A DNA stretch of 64,000 bases. Source: Cylindrotheca closterium (taxonomy: Eukaryota; Bacillariophyta; Bacillariophyceae; Bacillariales; Bacillariaceae). Below, piece after piece: positions 21,958 through 30,836 of the stretch (position 1 is its first letter; each line of letters begins with the position of its first letter). The notes beneath the pieces are model-generated. The model made no database searches. It saw only the letters and a list, made by a program, of their open reading frames with translations, and was not told where the DNA came from. The position numbers and the translations under genes were made by a program. The stretch spans positions 200,291 to 264,290 of the forward strand of contig CAKOGP040000779.1 in the NCBI GenBank assembly GCA_933822405.4. The letters run 5' to 3'.

Positions 21958-23497
21958 GTTTATTTTCTGGAAAAGACTTTTGTTTCTTGTGAGAAAGGTC
22001 TGTACCGGTATTGTTAGGAAAAAACTTTGATCAACTGTTTTGTGGGAGGAAAAAACTTTGATCAATGCTTGCTTCTGTGGGAATGGAGAAATAAAAGCGG
22101 AACAGATGGAATGCGGGCTTTTTGTTGCTCAGAATTCCGATGGTCTCGTGGCTGTGCATAAACATGAATCTTCCAGTCGTTATGTAAAAGTGGCCATTCT
22201 AGAGCCACGTCACGGAAGGCTACCTTACATCAAACGACTTTTGACTAATATGTCACTTCACACGCCAGCACCTCTATAAATGACTATTTTTGTCCTGATC
22301 TTATCGTAGCTTACGTGGTACCGAAACGACGTTTTGCACTCTCGATCTCACTGGAAGAGCCACTGACAAGCCCTTGGTAGGTACACACGGCTACCGAACA
22401 AGGAACAATGGATCTGAGCTCAACTTTTGTGGTACCTGTCAATATGTAGATCTACGACTGCTATTGTCTGATCAACTTCTTTGCCTTTTAAAAACTTTAT
22501 AGTATTATGCAATTATAGTTGAAGTTTCTCTACGCCTTTACTAGCTAGAGAGGTGCCTGCTGCTTGCGGTCATGTTGATCAGAACAACCTTGTTCCACAC
22601 GACCGCACGAAGATGAAGTAGTTGGTGAGCAGATACCGGTAGCGCTCCAAGCATTGCAATCAATTACCTTGTGTTGAGGACGAACCAATTAGAATATAAG
22701 ACTGTGTCTTGGACTCCACTTCTGTGGAACTAATATACTGCTATTTCAACTTCTTTTGACATAAACTTTTGAGTTAGTTGAAGTTATTCTATTACAGAAA
22801 CTACATCTGACGCTAGTGTTCGTGTTGATCAGAAACAACCTTGTTCCAGCCTTACGACCGACCGAAGGGAGATGTTGGTCAAGGATTATGACTATCAGGA
22901 CAAGGTGCAGGGCTCACACCACTACAGTATGTTGACAAAAACAAGCAGCTGCTCAATTGGGGGCAAAAGTATCCTCTTTTGTTCACGTCATCGATGACGG
23001 GAAGGCGGTGCATCCTTTGTCAAAGGCAGCTGCTTGGATTTGGTAATGTCCGGCCTACGTCATCTGTGCAAACCACCGTTGTGATTTTTAAAAAAATTAA
23101 TCTCTATGCGGTAGCCTCGACGTCATTGGGGAGAGGTCTAATAAGTAATATTTTCCCAGAACTGATTGGACAATGATTATCGCTTCGACGTCATCAATCG
23201 CCCTTTGCATCTAAGAAAGTACTTATCGCACGTGGCAAACTACCAGCTTCTCAACCGACGGAAAAGTACCCCAAAAAACCTCCGTTGTGATGTCACAGTT
23301 GCTGCTGTCGTCAGCATGCTGACGCAATTTTAGAATTGCGTGTTTGGCTGTCGTGGTGCGGTCTACTGAGAACTGCGATCTTTCTGGCCCTTCTCGTTCG
23401 GATGTTTCCCTCACGATTTGGCAAACTTTGCGTTATCATCATCAGTCACATAATTCAAATTTGACAAGCTTTCGACAACGAAAACAAACAACAAATC
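21958..23497. other. Long intergenic region with a diverged non-coding duplication
   Basis: 1540 bp without a supportable gene. It holds two TACCGGTA sites (22003-22010, 22634-22641) and two diverged copies of a block of about 150-200 bp (see the repeat entry). The last few hundred bases should include the promoter of the plastid-type gene at 23498. Confidence 0.45.
22454..22890. repeat. Diverged non-coding direct repeat
   Basis: Copy 1 spans about 22454-22620 and copy 2 about 22735-22885, some 280 bp apart. Shared landmarks in the same order are ACTGCTATT, TCAACTTCTTT, GTTGAAGTT, then TTGATCAGAACAACCTTGTT (copy 2 carries one extra A), then ACGACCG. No open frame or terminal inverted repeat accompanies them. 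An old segmental duplication or remnant of an unknown non-coding element is possible. Confidence 0.65.
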
Positions 23498-24463
23498 ATG
23501 TTCAAGCGCTCTGTTCTTTCCTTCCTCCTCCTCACTGCACCATCGGTCTCTGCCTTTTCCCAGCAACGCACACCAGCCTTTTCTGTCCAAAGCCAGAATG
23601 GTTTGTCGTATGCTCGCACGGCGGCCGTGACTTCGTCGACCGACCTTTTCAACAAGAGAACTTCCTTCACCCAGCTTGCAAGCTCCAAGGCTTCTGATGC
23701 CGTCGATAAGGTTGCTGACCAGGCTGATAAGGTTGCCGACAAAGCTGATAGCGTTGCTGACTCTGCCCAAGAGTTTGCATCGACTTTGAAGAAGCCAATC
23801 TCAATTTCGACCAAGAATGCAGTCGTGATGGGTACCGCCCTTGCATTGACCTCTGGCTTTATCAACGGAGCTTGCGTCACTGGCTTTTTCTCTGCTAGCC
23901 AAGCAACTGCCGCTGTCACCGGAACATGGACCAACGCAGCCATTGCCCTTTCCAAGGGCCAAAACATGAAATTCTTCACTTTGGCCAGATACCTCTTTGC
24001 ATTCATGAGTGGTTCTACCATTGCTGGACTATTGGTTCCCAATGCCGCCCCCTTTGAATTGGCCAACCCTAAAGGTGCCGCAGCCAGTTTTGGAATTGGT
24101 GCTCTTTGTCTGACAGTTGCCGGCCTCATGGCAAAGTCAGGAGGACTCTCCAGCGAACTCATCTTGTGCCTATGCTTTATCGCCAACGGAATCCAAAACA
24201 GTTTGACCTCGGCGTTCACTGCCAATCTTTGCCGTACGACACACTTCTCTGGAATCACTTCTGATATTGGAACATTCCTTGGACAAGCGATTCGTGGAAA
24301 CCGTAACAACATGCTCAAGCTCAAGGTCTTTCCTCTTCTCGCCTTGGCCTTTTGGTCTGGAAGTTTCATTGCTTACCCAATGACCAAGATCTTTGGATCA
24401 AGTACTCTTTTGGCAGCTGCCACCGTTTACGGTGGATTTGGACTTCTCTCTTTGAAGAAGTAA
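23498..24463 (+). CDS. DUF1275 (YoaK-type) membrane protein, predicted plastid targeted
   Basis: 321 aa, single exon. The N-terminus is a hydrophobic signal peptide ending SVSAFSQQ, a good match to the diatom A/F cleavage motif for complex-plastid import, followed by a Ser/Thr/Arg-containing transit-like segment. A charged heptad-like stretch (VDKVADQADKVADKADSVAD) precedes about six membrane helices of the DUF1275 family: FINGACVTGFFSASQATAAV, an alternating Gly/Ala-rich core, GIQNSLTSAFTANLCRTTH, and SDIGTFLGQAIRG. The LCRTTHFSGITSDIG block is the family signature (usual form near RTTHLTG...TDIG). The family's transported substrate is unknown. Location in a plastid envelope is inferred from the presequence. 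Confidence 0.82.
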   Translation: MFKRSVLSFLLLTAPSVSAFSQQRTPAFSVQSQNGLSYARTAAVTSSTDLFNKRTSFTQLASSKASDAVDKVADQADKVADKADSVADSAQEFASTLKKPISISTKNAVVMGTALALTSGFINGACVTGFFSASQATAAVTGTWTNAAIALSKGQNMKFFTLARYLFAFMSGSTIAGLLVPNAAPFELANPKGAAASFGIGALCLTVAGLMAKSGGLSSELILCLCFIANGIQNSLTSAFTANLCRTTHFSGITSDIGTFLGQAIRGNRNNMLKLKVFPLLALAFWSGSFIAYPMTKIFGSSTLLAAATVYGGFGLLSLKK

Positions 24464-25081
24464 ATTCATTCGTTTCCGTCGTGACTTTCGACAACCTTTT
24501 GAATTATTTTGTCATGTCATCAATGACAAGTCATGCATGATCAACCAATATGATCATGAGATCCATCTCAGCGCCAACAACTTGGGCTACCTGTACGCTA
24601 CTACAGAAAAATAATGATAGTCAATAGATTTTGTACAGTATAAATCACAGCTACTGCTGCTTTCATGTTTCACAAAGTGCTGCACGCAACACTTTTTTAA
24701 ACATAAAAAATGAGAACTGAATCCTCCACTGTGATAAACCCCACAAAAGCTACAAACCTCTTGTACGGTACAGTATCTATTCGCTTTTTGGGACAACATC
24801 TGATGCCAGCATCAACATGGGTGCGCTGTGGAAGTCTTTGGCTATGCTGTAGTAGTAAAGATGGTAAAAGGTGCGGTAGACTTCAAGAAAACGAACATTT
24901 TCAGCGTTGGATCTTTTTTCGTTACGTCAGCCACATTTTTTTATTCACTGCAGAAAAGTTCACGCCATTCTCACTTTCATTTTCGTTTTGTTTCCGTCAT
25001 GACAGAACACGGGACAGTTCCGTACCTCCCTGCATCATATCTTATAAAAATATATTGTCATATTACATTTGTTCTATTTGT
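24464..25081. other. Convergent intergenic spacer
   Basis: 618 bp between the 3' ends of the DUF1275 gene and ferric reductase B. Short open frames are present but have neither homology nor coding-like composition. Nothing supportable. Confidence 0.4.
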
Positions 25082-26953
25082 TTACAATTCAAAGTGCTCC
25101 TTGTGAAAGTCAAAGAATACTGAATCATCTCCGCAAGCACCCAACAAAACACTTGAACTGTGCTTGCGACAAGCCTCTTGTACGGCATCTATTAGCTTTG
25201 CTGGACCACATCCAATCACAGCAACGTTCGTTTCTCCCATGGCAATTGCACTTTCCTTCATTTCTTCAAAGATTTTGTCCAGGTCGGGACGTCCACTGCA
25301 AAGATTGTATGGCAATGAAATCGTGGCATTGGCTCTCTCAATGTCATTGGCCAGTTTTTGCTGCGTGCAATAAATGTCGGCTTGTACCACTGCGGGACGA
25401 CGAAGCAACTCGAACCCACTGGCATGAGGTGTCCTCAAATCCTCATCAAATTTAGAACTGCGAAAGTAATCAGATCGTTCCATCATTCGCTGATATTCTG
25501 GGCTGGACTTGGAGTAGTCTTCTTCTATTTGAGCAGCTTCGCTATTGTCCTTTGTGGTTGGTGTCGCTCCCAAGAACAATGGAGGAATATCTTCGACCAT
25601 TTGCAAGTCTCTGACCGCCCAAACAAAGTTCAGCTTTTTCAATCGTCGGCCCTCTTGCCGATGTTTCAACAAGAGATGCTTGCCAACGGATTGGCACGGT
25701 GTCACACCGATTCCACCCGAGACACATAACACCATGGTGTACTTGTTATCGTCTTCCAAGTCTATCGACATGGCCCCATAGGGACCTTCCAGTAGAACGT
25801 CTGTGAAGTCGGTCGTTTCGGCCAACTGGCATAACCGTTCTGTCCAATCTCCAAGCTTTCTTACTTGAAGTATAATATATTCTTCATCTGGAGCAGAGGC
25901 AATGGAGATGGCATGGAATTCCACAGTGGATATGGCTGGAACTGCCAAGCGAACAAATTGCCCGGCATTGTATTGGAATCCTGCTGGTTTCTCCACAATA
26001 AGTTCCACCAAACGAGCCGTCTTGCCTCGATGTTGGGTTCCAATGACGCGAAGTCTGGCACGAGTCACATTCTTGAGGCCGGCCATGACGGCATATCGAA
26101 CAAGTAAGTCCAAGGCCCACCAGGCGGTGACAAAGGCAGCCGATGGAACACTGTGGAGGAATAGCATGACCAGAATCAAAATGCCAAAGACCATGTGAAG
26201 GAAATACCAAATATTGAAGGCATAGCGGCGAAGGAATTGAAAGAAACTCATCAGGACCATGGCTCCCATGGCATCGAGCAAGATGGTTCCAGACCAGTTG
26301 TTTACCCCGTCGAAAAGAAACTTGCCAAAGTCTGGGGTGCTTCCCACAGCTTTAGAGAATCTCGAATCTCCATTGTCATCTCCTCCAAATACGAAGGACA
26401 CATAGCAGTGAAAGGTGCCAAGGACAACTCCAGCCACAGAGGAGAACCAGTGCAACCCAATGAGACGCTCATAGGGAATCCCGAACAACCACGTAAACAG
26501 GGAATTGGATTTGTTGGCTGTCAAGTATGCCACAAATATGCAATAGGCTGACATGTAGCCACCCAATTCCAGAGATGGCGCAATAAAGGTGTAATGAGCT
26601 CCTCGTAGAATAAATACCAGGATCGGAACCAGCAAGATCAAATCTCCCACTGCAGTAGAGGCGAGGTGGGCTGGCAACAAACATGCGATAAAGTTTGGAA
26701 CGATATTGATCCTCATTGGATGTGCGACCATGCCACGAAGTCTGTACAGACTAGCCAACACAGGTCGCAAGCAGCTGAGACATAATGGTTGTAGAATGAG
26801 ATGCCATAGCGGAGTTTCCAAGCTTGTTGTTTGATACGGCTTGTAGGTTCTTGGGGGGATGATGTGGGTTGGAATATGCTTCTTGGTTGCTTTTGAGCTT
26901 TGGGACGAGGCACTGCTCTTCTCAATCTTTTTGGAGTGATGATGCTTGGCCAT
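25082..26953 (-). CDS. Ferric reductase / NADPH-oxidase-type transmembrane oxidoreductase (copy B)
   Basis: 623 aa from the ATG at 26953 (ACAATGG context), chosen because MAKHHHSKK aligns with MPKPHRIKK of copy A; the open frame extends 53 codons further upstream. It is very similar to copy A throughout. The heme-ligand His are at 168/182 and 253/267. The flavin motif is HAISIASAP (347-355): the Pro normally next to His in HPxS/T is Ala here. GGIGVTP is intact. The Ser-rich insert before the last strand differs from copy A in sequence and length. The role is as for copy A: transmembrane electron transfer from NAD(P)H to an extracytosolic acceptor. Divergent from cytochrome b5 B. Confidence 0.9.
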   Translation of the reverse strand: MAKHHHSKKIEKSSASSQSSKATKKHIPTHIIPPRTYKPYQTTSLETPLWHLILQPLCLSCLRPVLASLYRLRGMVAHPMRINIVPNFIACLLPAHLASTAVGDLILLVPILVFILRGAHYTFIAPSLELGGYMSAYCIFVAYLTANKSNSLFTWLFGIPYERLIGLHWFSSVAGVVLGTFHCYVSFVFGGDDNGDSRFSKAVGSTPDFGKFLFDGVNNWSGTILLDAMGAMVLMSFFQFLRRYAFNIWYFLHMVFGILILVMLFLHSVPSAAFVTAWWALDLLVRYAVMAGLKNVTRARLRVIGTQHRGKTARLVELIVEKPAGFQYNAGQFVRLAVPAISTVEFHAISIASAPDEEYIILQVRKLGDWTERLCQLAETTDFTDVLLEGPYGAMSIDLEDDNKYTMVLCVSGGIGVTPCQSVGKHLLLKHRQEGRRLKKLNFVWAVRDLQMVEDIPPLFLGATPTTKDNSEAAQIEEDYSKSSPEYQRMMERSDYFRSSKFDEDLRTPHASGFELLRRPAVVQADIYCTQQKLANDIERANATISLPYNLCSGRPDLDKIFEEMKESAIAMGETNVAVIGCGPAKLIDAVQEACRKHSSSVLLGACGDDSVFFDFHKEHFEL

Positions 26954-27571
26954 TGTAACTTTCCTGGTGCGTTGAGATGTAGAGTGACGATTTCGTCTTT
27001 TTTGATTTTGTGGGTTGGTTGTGGCACGAGAATCGTTCATTCTTACGTATATATAATGGATATGGATGCTGTGTCGTGATTGTGATGGTAACTGATGAGT
27101 GAAATTAAGCACGATCGATGATATTGTTTGGGCCTGGTTTTGATCATCACTGGGTCCCAGGTGGATTTAGTCCATAATTTAAAAAGGTCACAAGTCCCGG
27201 GTCACGACGGATACAGAAAAAGTGGCGCTCCTTTCTTTAAGTAAACATGTCCACAGGTCCCGGGTTATACCGGATACGGAGAAAAGTTTTCCTTCCTCCG
27301 AAATCCAAACCGAAGTAATTGTGCGAAACTTCACTCACCATGCCATCACTTATTAGGTAGGCTGCAGCAATAGTTTAATACCATCTTGCCACTTTTATCT
27401 CAATTCAAATCTGCTCACAACTTTTGGCGAACGCAATGTAAGACCCATTGTTCTTCCTCCGCTAGTGATCAACGGCACTAGTGATTTCCCTGACCTTTTT
27501 TTTGCCGACAGCCAGCAGAACTGTTATTCGTCTTCTGGTGTATTATCCCAAAGCAGAACTCCTATAAAACA
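26954..27571. promoter_or_regulatory. Shared divergent promoter region, ferric reductase B / cytochrome b5 B
   Basis: 618 bp between divergent starts. It contains three related motifs: CACTGGGTCCCAGG (27149-27162), CACAAGTCCCGGGTCAC (27189-27205) and CCACAGGTCCCGGGTTA (27251-27267). The last two lie in a 63-bp imperfect tandem duplication that also repeats CGGATAC. The equivalent promoter of the copy A pair has one such motif. A candidate shared regulatory element; the regulator is unknown. Confidence 0.55.
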
Positions 27572-28705
27572 ATGAAAGCATCGAAAGGCCGTCGTCATCG
27601 CGACGAAGAAATGGCATCCTCTCGTAAAAGTTCTCACAGGCATGTCCCAAGGAGCGTGCGTCGTCCACTTTTCGAAGAAGATATGCAAGACTTTCAACGC
27701 CGCAAACGTCCTGTATATGCTCGATTGATTGCCTTGATGCTGGGCATGGTGACCCTAGTTGCTGCTGGATTTGGTGCCTATTTTTTTCTCGAAAAGGATG
27801 AAATTGTTTTACAAAAGGGCAAGTCACAACATGATAATTTCCAAGGTGTCGTTGCAATGGAAACTATCGTGGAACATACGCAGCCCGAAGACTGTTGGAT
27901 GTCAATTCATGGCAAAGTCTATGACATGACCGAATATGCTCCTGTACACCCGGGACCACCCAGTTTGATTACAAACCATTGTGGAACGGATGCAACGAAT
28001 GCGTATGACATCTTTCATTCGATTAGCCTTCTACCGATTGTGAATGAATATCTGTTGGGAACCCTGGAGGAAATAACTACGTCACCTCCAACCAGTTCCC
28101 CGTCATCCGTTCCTTCCATGGTCCCGACTACTTCTCCTCCATCGAGGTCTCCCACAGCTAGTCCGAGCACTTCTCCTCCGACACGGTCCCCTACCATATC
28201 ACCATCGGCTGCTCCCAGTATGCGCCCAACTACGCCGCGCCCTACGGAACCGGAAGCTACCCCCTTTCCTACAAGCAGTCCAAGTACTTCTCCCCCCACA
28301 AAAACGCCAACACCTCCGCCTACAATGCGCCCAACGCCATCGCCCACTAGGCCTCCTACGCCCAGCCCTACCAATCGTCCGACGCCGCGTCCGACAGACC
28401 AGGGATGTACTATGGAGTTCTATACAATGTCGGATGTTGCCCAGCATCCAAATTCGGGCTCCTGTTGGTATGCTTTGTACGGAGTTGTTTTTGACTTCAC
28501 AAATTACATCGATCGGCACCCTGGTGGACGACGAACTGCATTGGCGGGATGTGGGATAGATTCTAAGAGCGCCTATGAATCAGAATCGGGCCACAACAGG
28601 AACCTATTGCGCAGGTATAGTTCATATATCATTGGCCGAGTGGGAACAACGCGGACAACAGGGACAGTACCCTGCAATGAAGTGGACCTTGTAGCAGTGA
28701 ATTGA
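27572..28705 (+). CDS. Membrane-anchored protein with two cytochrome b5-like domains (b5 B)
   Basis: 377 aa, single exon. The N-terminus is strongly basic (KGRRHRDEE and later RRKRP), then a membrane segment (LMLGMVTLVAAGFGAYFFL). Domain 1 has EDCWMSIHGKVYDMTEY, APVHPG and IFHS. A linker of about 110 residues is almost entirely Pro/Thr/Ser in P-T-x units. Domain 2 has SCWYALYGVVFDFTNY, a canonical DRHPGG, and SESGHN. The order of parts matches b5 A, with higher similarity in the b5 domains than in the linker. The basic flank suggests the N-terminus is cytosolic and both heme domains are outside or lumenal. Likely the electron-transfer partner of ferric reductase B, its divergent neighbour. 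Confidence 0.82.
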   Translation: MKASKGRRHRDEEMASSRKSSHRHVPRSVRRPLFEEDMQDFQRRKRPVYARLIALMLGMVTLVAAGFGAYFFLEKDEIVLQKGKSQHDNFQGVVAMETIVEHTQPEDCWMSIHGKVYDMTEYAPVHPGPPSLITNHCGTDATNAYDIFHSISLLPIVNEYLLGTLEEITTSPPTSSPSSVPSMVPTTSPPSRSPTASPSTSPPTRSPTISPSAAPSMRPTTPRPTEPEATPFPTSSPSTSPPTKTPTPPPTMRPTPSPTRPPTPSPTNRPTPRPTDQGCTMEFYTMSDVAQHPNSGSCWYALYGVVFDFTNYIDRHPGGRRTALAGCGIDSKSAYESESGHNRNLLRRYSSYIIGRVGTTRTTGTVPCNEVDLVAVN

Positions 28706-28879
28706 AAATAGAAATACAGTACTAAACCGTAGAGTATATAATGCTATTCATTTTTCGTTGTTCTCGAATGAATCGATTTAGTCATAGTATGTTCGTACGT
28801 GAGTGCGAGATGCGTGCGATACTCGCAAAATGCAGAGCTGCTCGCATCATAATATACCGCTCTAGCAATAGCTAATGCC

Positions 28880-29419
28880 ATGCGAGCCTTCACAGGAAGA
28901 TTGAGAATAGCATTCCTGGCTTTCTTCATATCGCACATTCCCATTACAATATCCATCGATGCACAGGCCGCATTGCCCCTGTATCCGCAAGCACTCCGAG
29001 ACTTGGTTGCTTGGTATTGTTCGGTCTCGGGGGATGTTTTGATGATGGAACCTCACAACAAAGTATGGTTCTCTTCCATTGTATTGGGTGAGGTCATGTT
29101 GCAGCTCCCTTTCTTTTTCGTGGCCGTCCATATGATGTACAAACATGGCGATGTTGCAAAGTCAGCAAGATATCCTCGATGGTTTCAGAAGGCATGTTTG
29201 GTGTATGGTTCCCACGTTGCTACAACTCTGATTCCAATAAATGGCACCCTTTTGGTCAGTTCTGAAATGAGCCCTATTCAGAAGATGGTGACCATTACGA
29301 TTTATTCGCCGTATTGGATATTTCCTTTGCTTTTGGTCTGGTATGCTTGGGAAGATGATGCTGGTGGTGCAAATGACAAGACTCCCAATAATCAGGACAC
29401 AAGGTTGAAGAAAGAGTGA
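28880..29419 (+). CDS. TMEM97 / sigma-2-receptor-like EXPERA protein
   Basis: 179 aa, single exon, ATG at 28880. It matches the TMEM97 (MAC30) family in length and motifs: ISHIPITISIDAQAALP, YPQALRDLVAWY, an Asp in SGDVLM, LGEVMLQLPFF, YGSHVATTLIPINGTLL, and YSPYWIFPLLLVWYAW. The two acidic residues important for ligand binding in animal TMEM97 (in the first helix after HIPIT and in the following loop) are present. Four membrane helices are expected in the endoplasmic reticulum. EXPERA proteins handle sterols or related lipids, and animal TMEM97 binds NPC1, a sterol-sensing-domain RND protein. It lies between two cytochrome b5 genes and near RND copy B, so a sterol-related role is attractive but inferred. 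Confidence 0.85.
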   Translation: MRAFTGRLRIAFLAFFISHIPITISIDAQAALPLYPQALRDLVAWYCSVSGDVLMMEPHNKVWFSSIVLGEVMLQLPFFFVAVHMMYKHGDVAKSARYPRWFQKACLVYGSHVATTLIPINGTLLVSSEMSPIQKMVTITIYSPYWIFPLLLVWYAWEDDAGGANDKTPNNQDTRLKKE

Positions 29420-29520
29420 AGAATGTATGCCCTGCAAATCACTGCATGAAAAAGGAATATCTCCAATAGGATGGGGACTAGAAGCAAGATAATGTCCGTG
29501 AAACCGAGTTGTTTAAGTTT

Positions 29521-30384
29521 TTAATCTTCGCTCGAATCGGATGGAGGGTTGTTGGTGGCAGGTGGAAAGGCTGATGTGTCGGTTCCTTCCAAGGCTCCCA
29601 ACCGATATCTGGCTACAGTCGTCAACAGGGATCTGCTGTGCGCGGAGGCATAGGCATTTGTTGCATCCGTTCCACAATGATTGGTAATGAGACTCGATGA
29701 TGCCGGATGATTGGGGGCATATTGTGTCATGTCATAGACAATGCCATAGTAGGCCAACCAACAATCTCCGGCTGTTCCGTGCATTTGCATAGTTGCCAGT
29801 GCAATCTGAGACCCTTCTGCTGTTGAACCGCCAGAAGAAGGACTCTCATTGGAGCTGTTGGGTGGAGTAGCTGACCCGTCGTCGGCTCCTTGCAAGGCTC
29901 CCAATAGATATTCACTCACAGTAGGCAACAAGGCTTGGCTGTGCATGGAAGTATAGGCGGCTGTTGCATCCGTTCCACAATGATCGGTAATCAGCGAATC
30001 CGGTCCAGGATGAAGAGGAGCATAGTCTGTCATGTCATAGACATTGCTATGAATGGCCAGCCAGCAGTCCCCGGTCGTTGCATGCATTTCGATGGCTGAC
30101 ATTGCGACACTTCCTTGAAAATTTTTGTGCTGGTAGTTTCCCTTTTGCAAATCAATGCCATCCTTTATAAGGAAGTAGTAGGCGGCAAATGCAACTGCAG
30201 CCAGTGTTACCACGCCCAGTATACAGGCACTCAATCGAGAACGTGTTTGGCGTTTTCGGCGTTGAGAATCGCCTACATCATCTTCAAATTCTCGATTGCG
30301 AAACATCTTTCGAGGCGCGCCGTGCTCGTTAGTAGAGGGTGCTTCCAAATCGTTAGGATGTCCGGTATGGGGTGCAATTGCCAT
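29521..30384 (-). CDS. Membrane-anchored protein with two cytochrome b5-like domains (b5 C)
   Basis: 287 aa from the ATG at 30384 (the open frame begins eight codons earlier with a non-ATG codon). A basic segment (RRKRQTRSR) precedes one membrane helix (ILGVVTLAAVAFAAYYFL). Two b5-like domains resemble each other strongly: GDCWLAIHSNVYDMTDYAPL with HPG, and GDCWLAYYGIVYDMTQYAPN with HPA; each also has HCGTDAT and a second His in MHS or AHS. Here domain 2 is like domain 1 of b5 A and B, unlike their domain 2, so this gene probably arose by internal duplication or domain replacement. The linker is short and lacks the Pro-Thr repeats. Same strand as RND copy B, whose 3' end lies 0.45 kb upstream. 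Confidence 0.8.
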   Translation of the reverse strand: MAIAPHTGHPNDLEAPSTNEHGAPRKMFRNREFEDDVGDSQRRKRQTRSRLSACILGVVTLAAVAFAAYYFLIKDGIDLQKGNYQHKNFQGSVAMSAIEMHATTGDCWLAIHSNVYDMTDYAPLHPGPDSLITDHCGTDATAAYTSMHSQALLPTVSEYLLGALQGADDGSATPPNSSNESPSSGGSTAEGSQIALATMQMHGTAGDCWLAYYGIVYDMTQYAPNHPASSSLITNHCGTDATNAYASAHSRSLLTTVARYRLGALEGTDTSAFPPATNNPPSDSSED

Positions 30385-30836
30385 TGTAGCAGTTTCAGTT
30401 ATTTGCACAGATTTGGAGAAAAAAGGTTATATTGAATTTTAATGTTAGAAAAAATCTCGTCTTCAAAACATTGTGAGCGAAAAGGAGGAGGGAGAAAAGA
30501 CGATAGCGCTACTTTTTTATAATATTTCTTTGGTTGTGAATTTGGCTTCGCTTGTAATATTTTGCACGATCAAAGTGCAATCCAATATGTAATCCTCTCG
30601 GATGGGACATTTGGACGACACCTCAACATGTAACGAAACGGGAATCGAAACACAAAACAATAACCAGTGAAAATTCATCCGTGTCAAGAGAGACAACAAA
30701 AAAGAGTAACAAAAATTCATGACCATCCTGAGAGTCAAAAGGGAATCCGGATATTTTATGCCTCATCTTAGTAAGCACATACCGAAGCTACGCTGTGTAC
30801 ACATTATTCCAAAGTCAATTGAATAGTAGCCTAGTA
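30385..30836. other. Intergenic: 5' side of b5 C, 3' side of RND copy B
   Basis: 452 bp with no gene. It lacks the GGTCCCGG-type motif seen in the two divergent reductase/b5 promoters, so b5 C may be regulated differently. Confidence 0.35.

Noticed and set aside
23455..24369. 304-codon antisense frame over the DUF1275 gene
   Set aside because: The + strand protein has a signal peptide, family motifs and membrane helices; the antisense frame has none.
28015..28374. Gly/Val-rich frame opposite the Pro-Thr linker of b5 B
   Set aside because: Antisense of repeated Pro-Thr codons; the cytochrome b5 frame explains the region.
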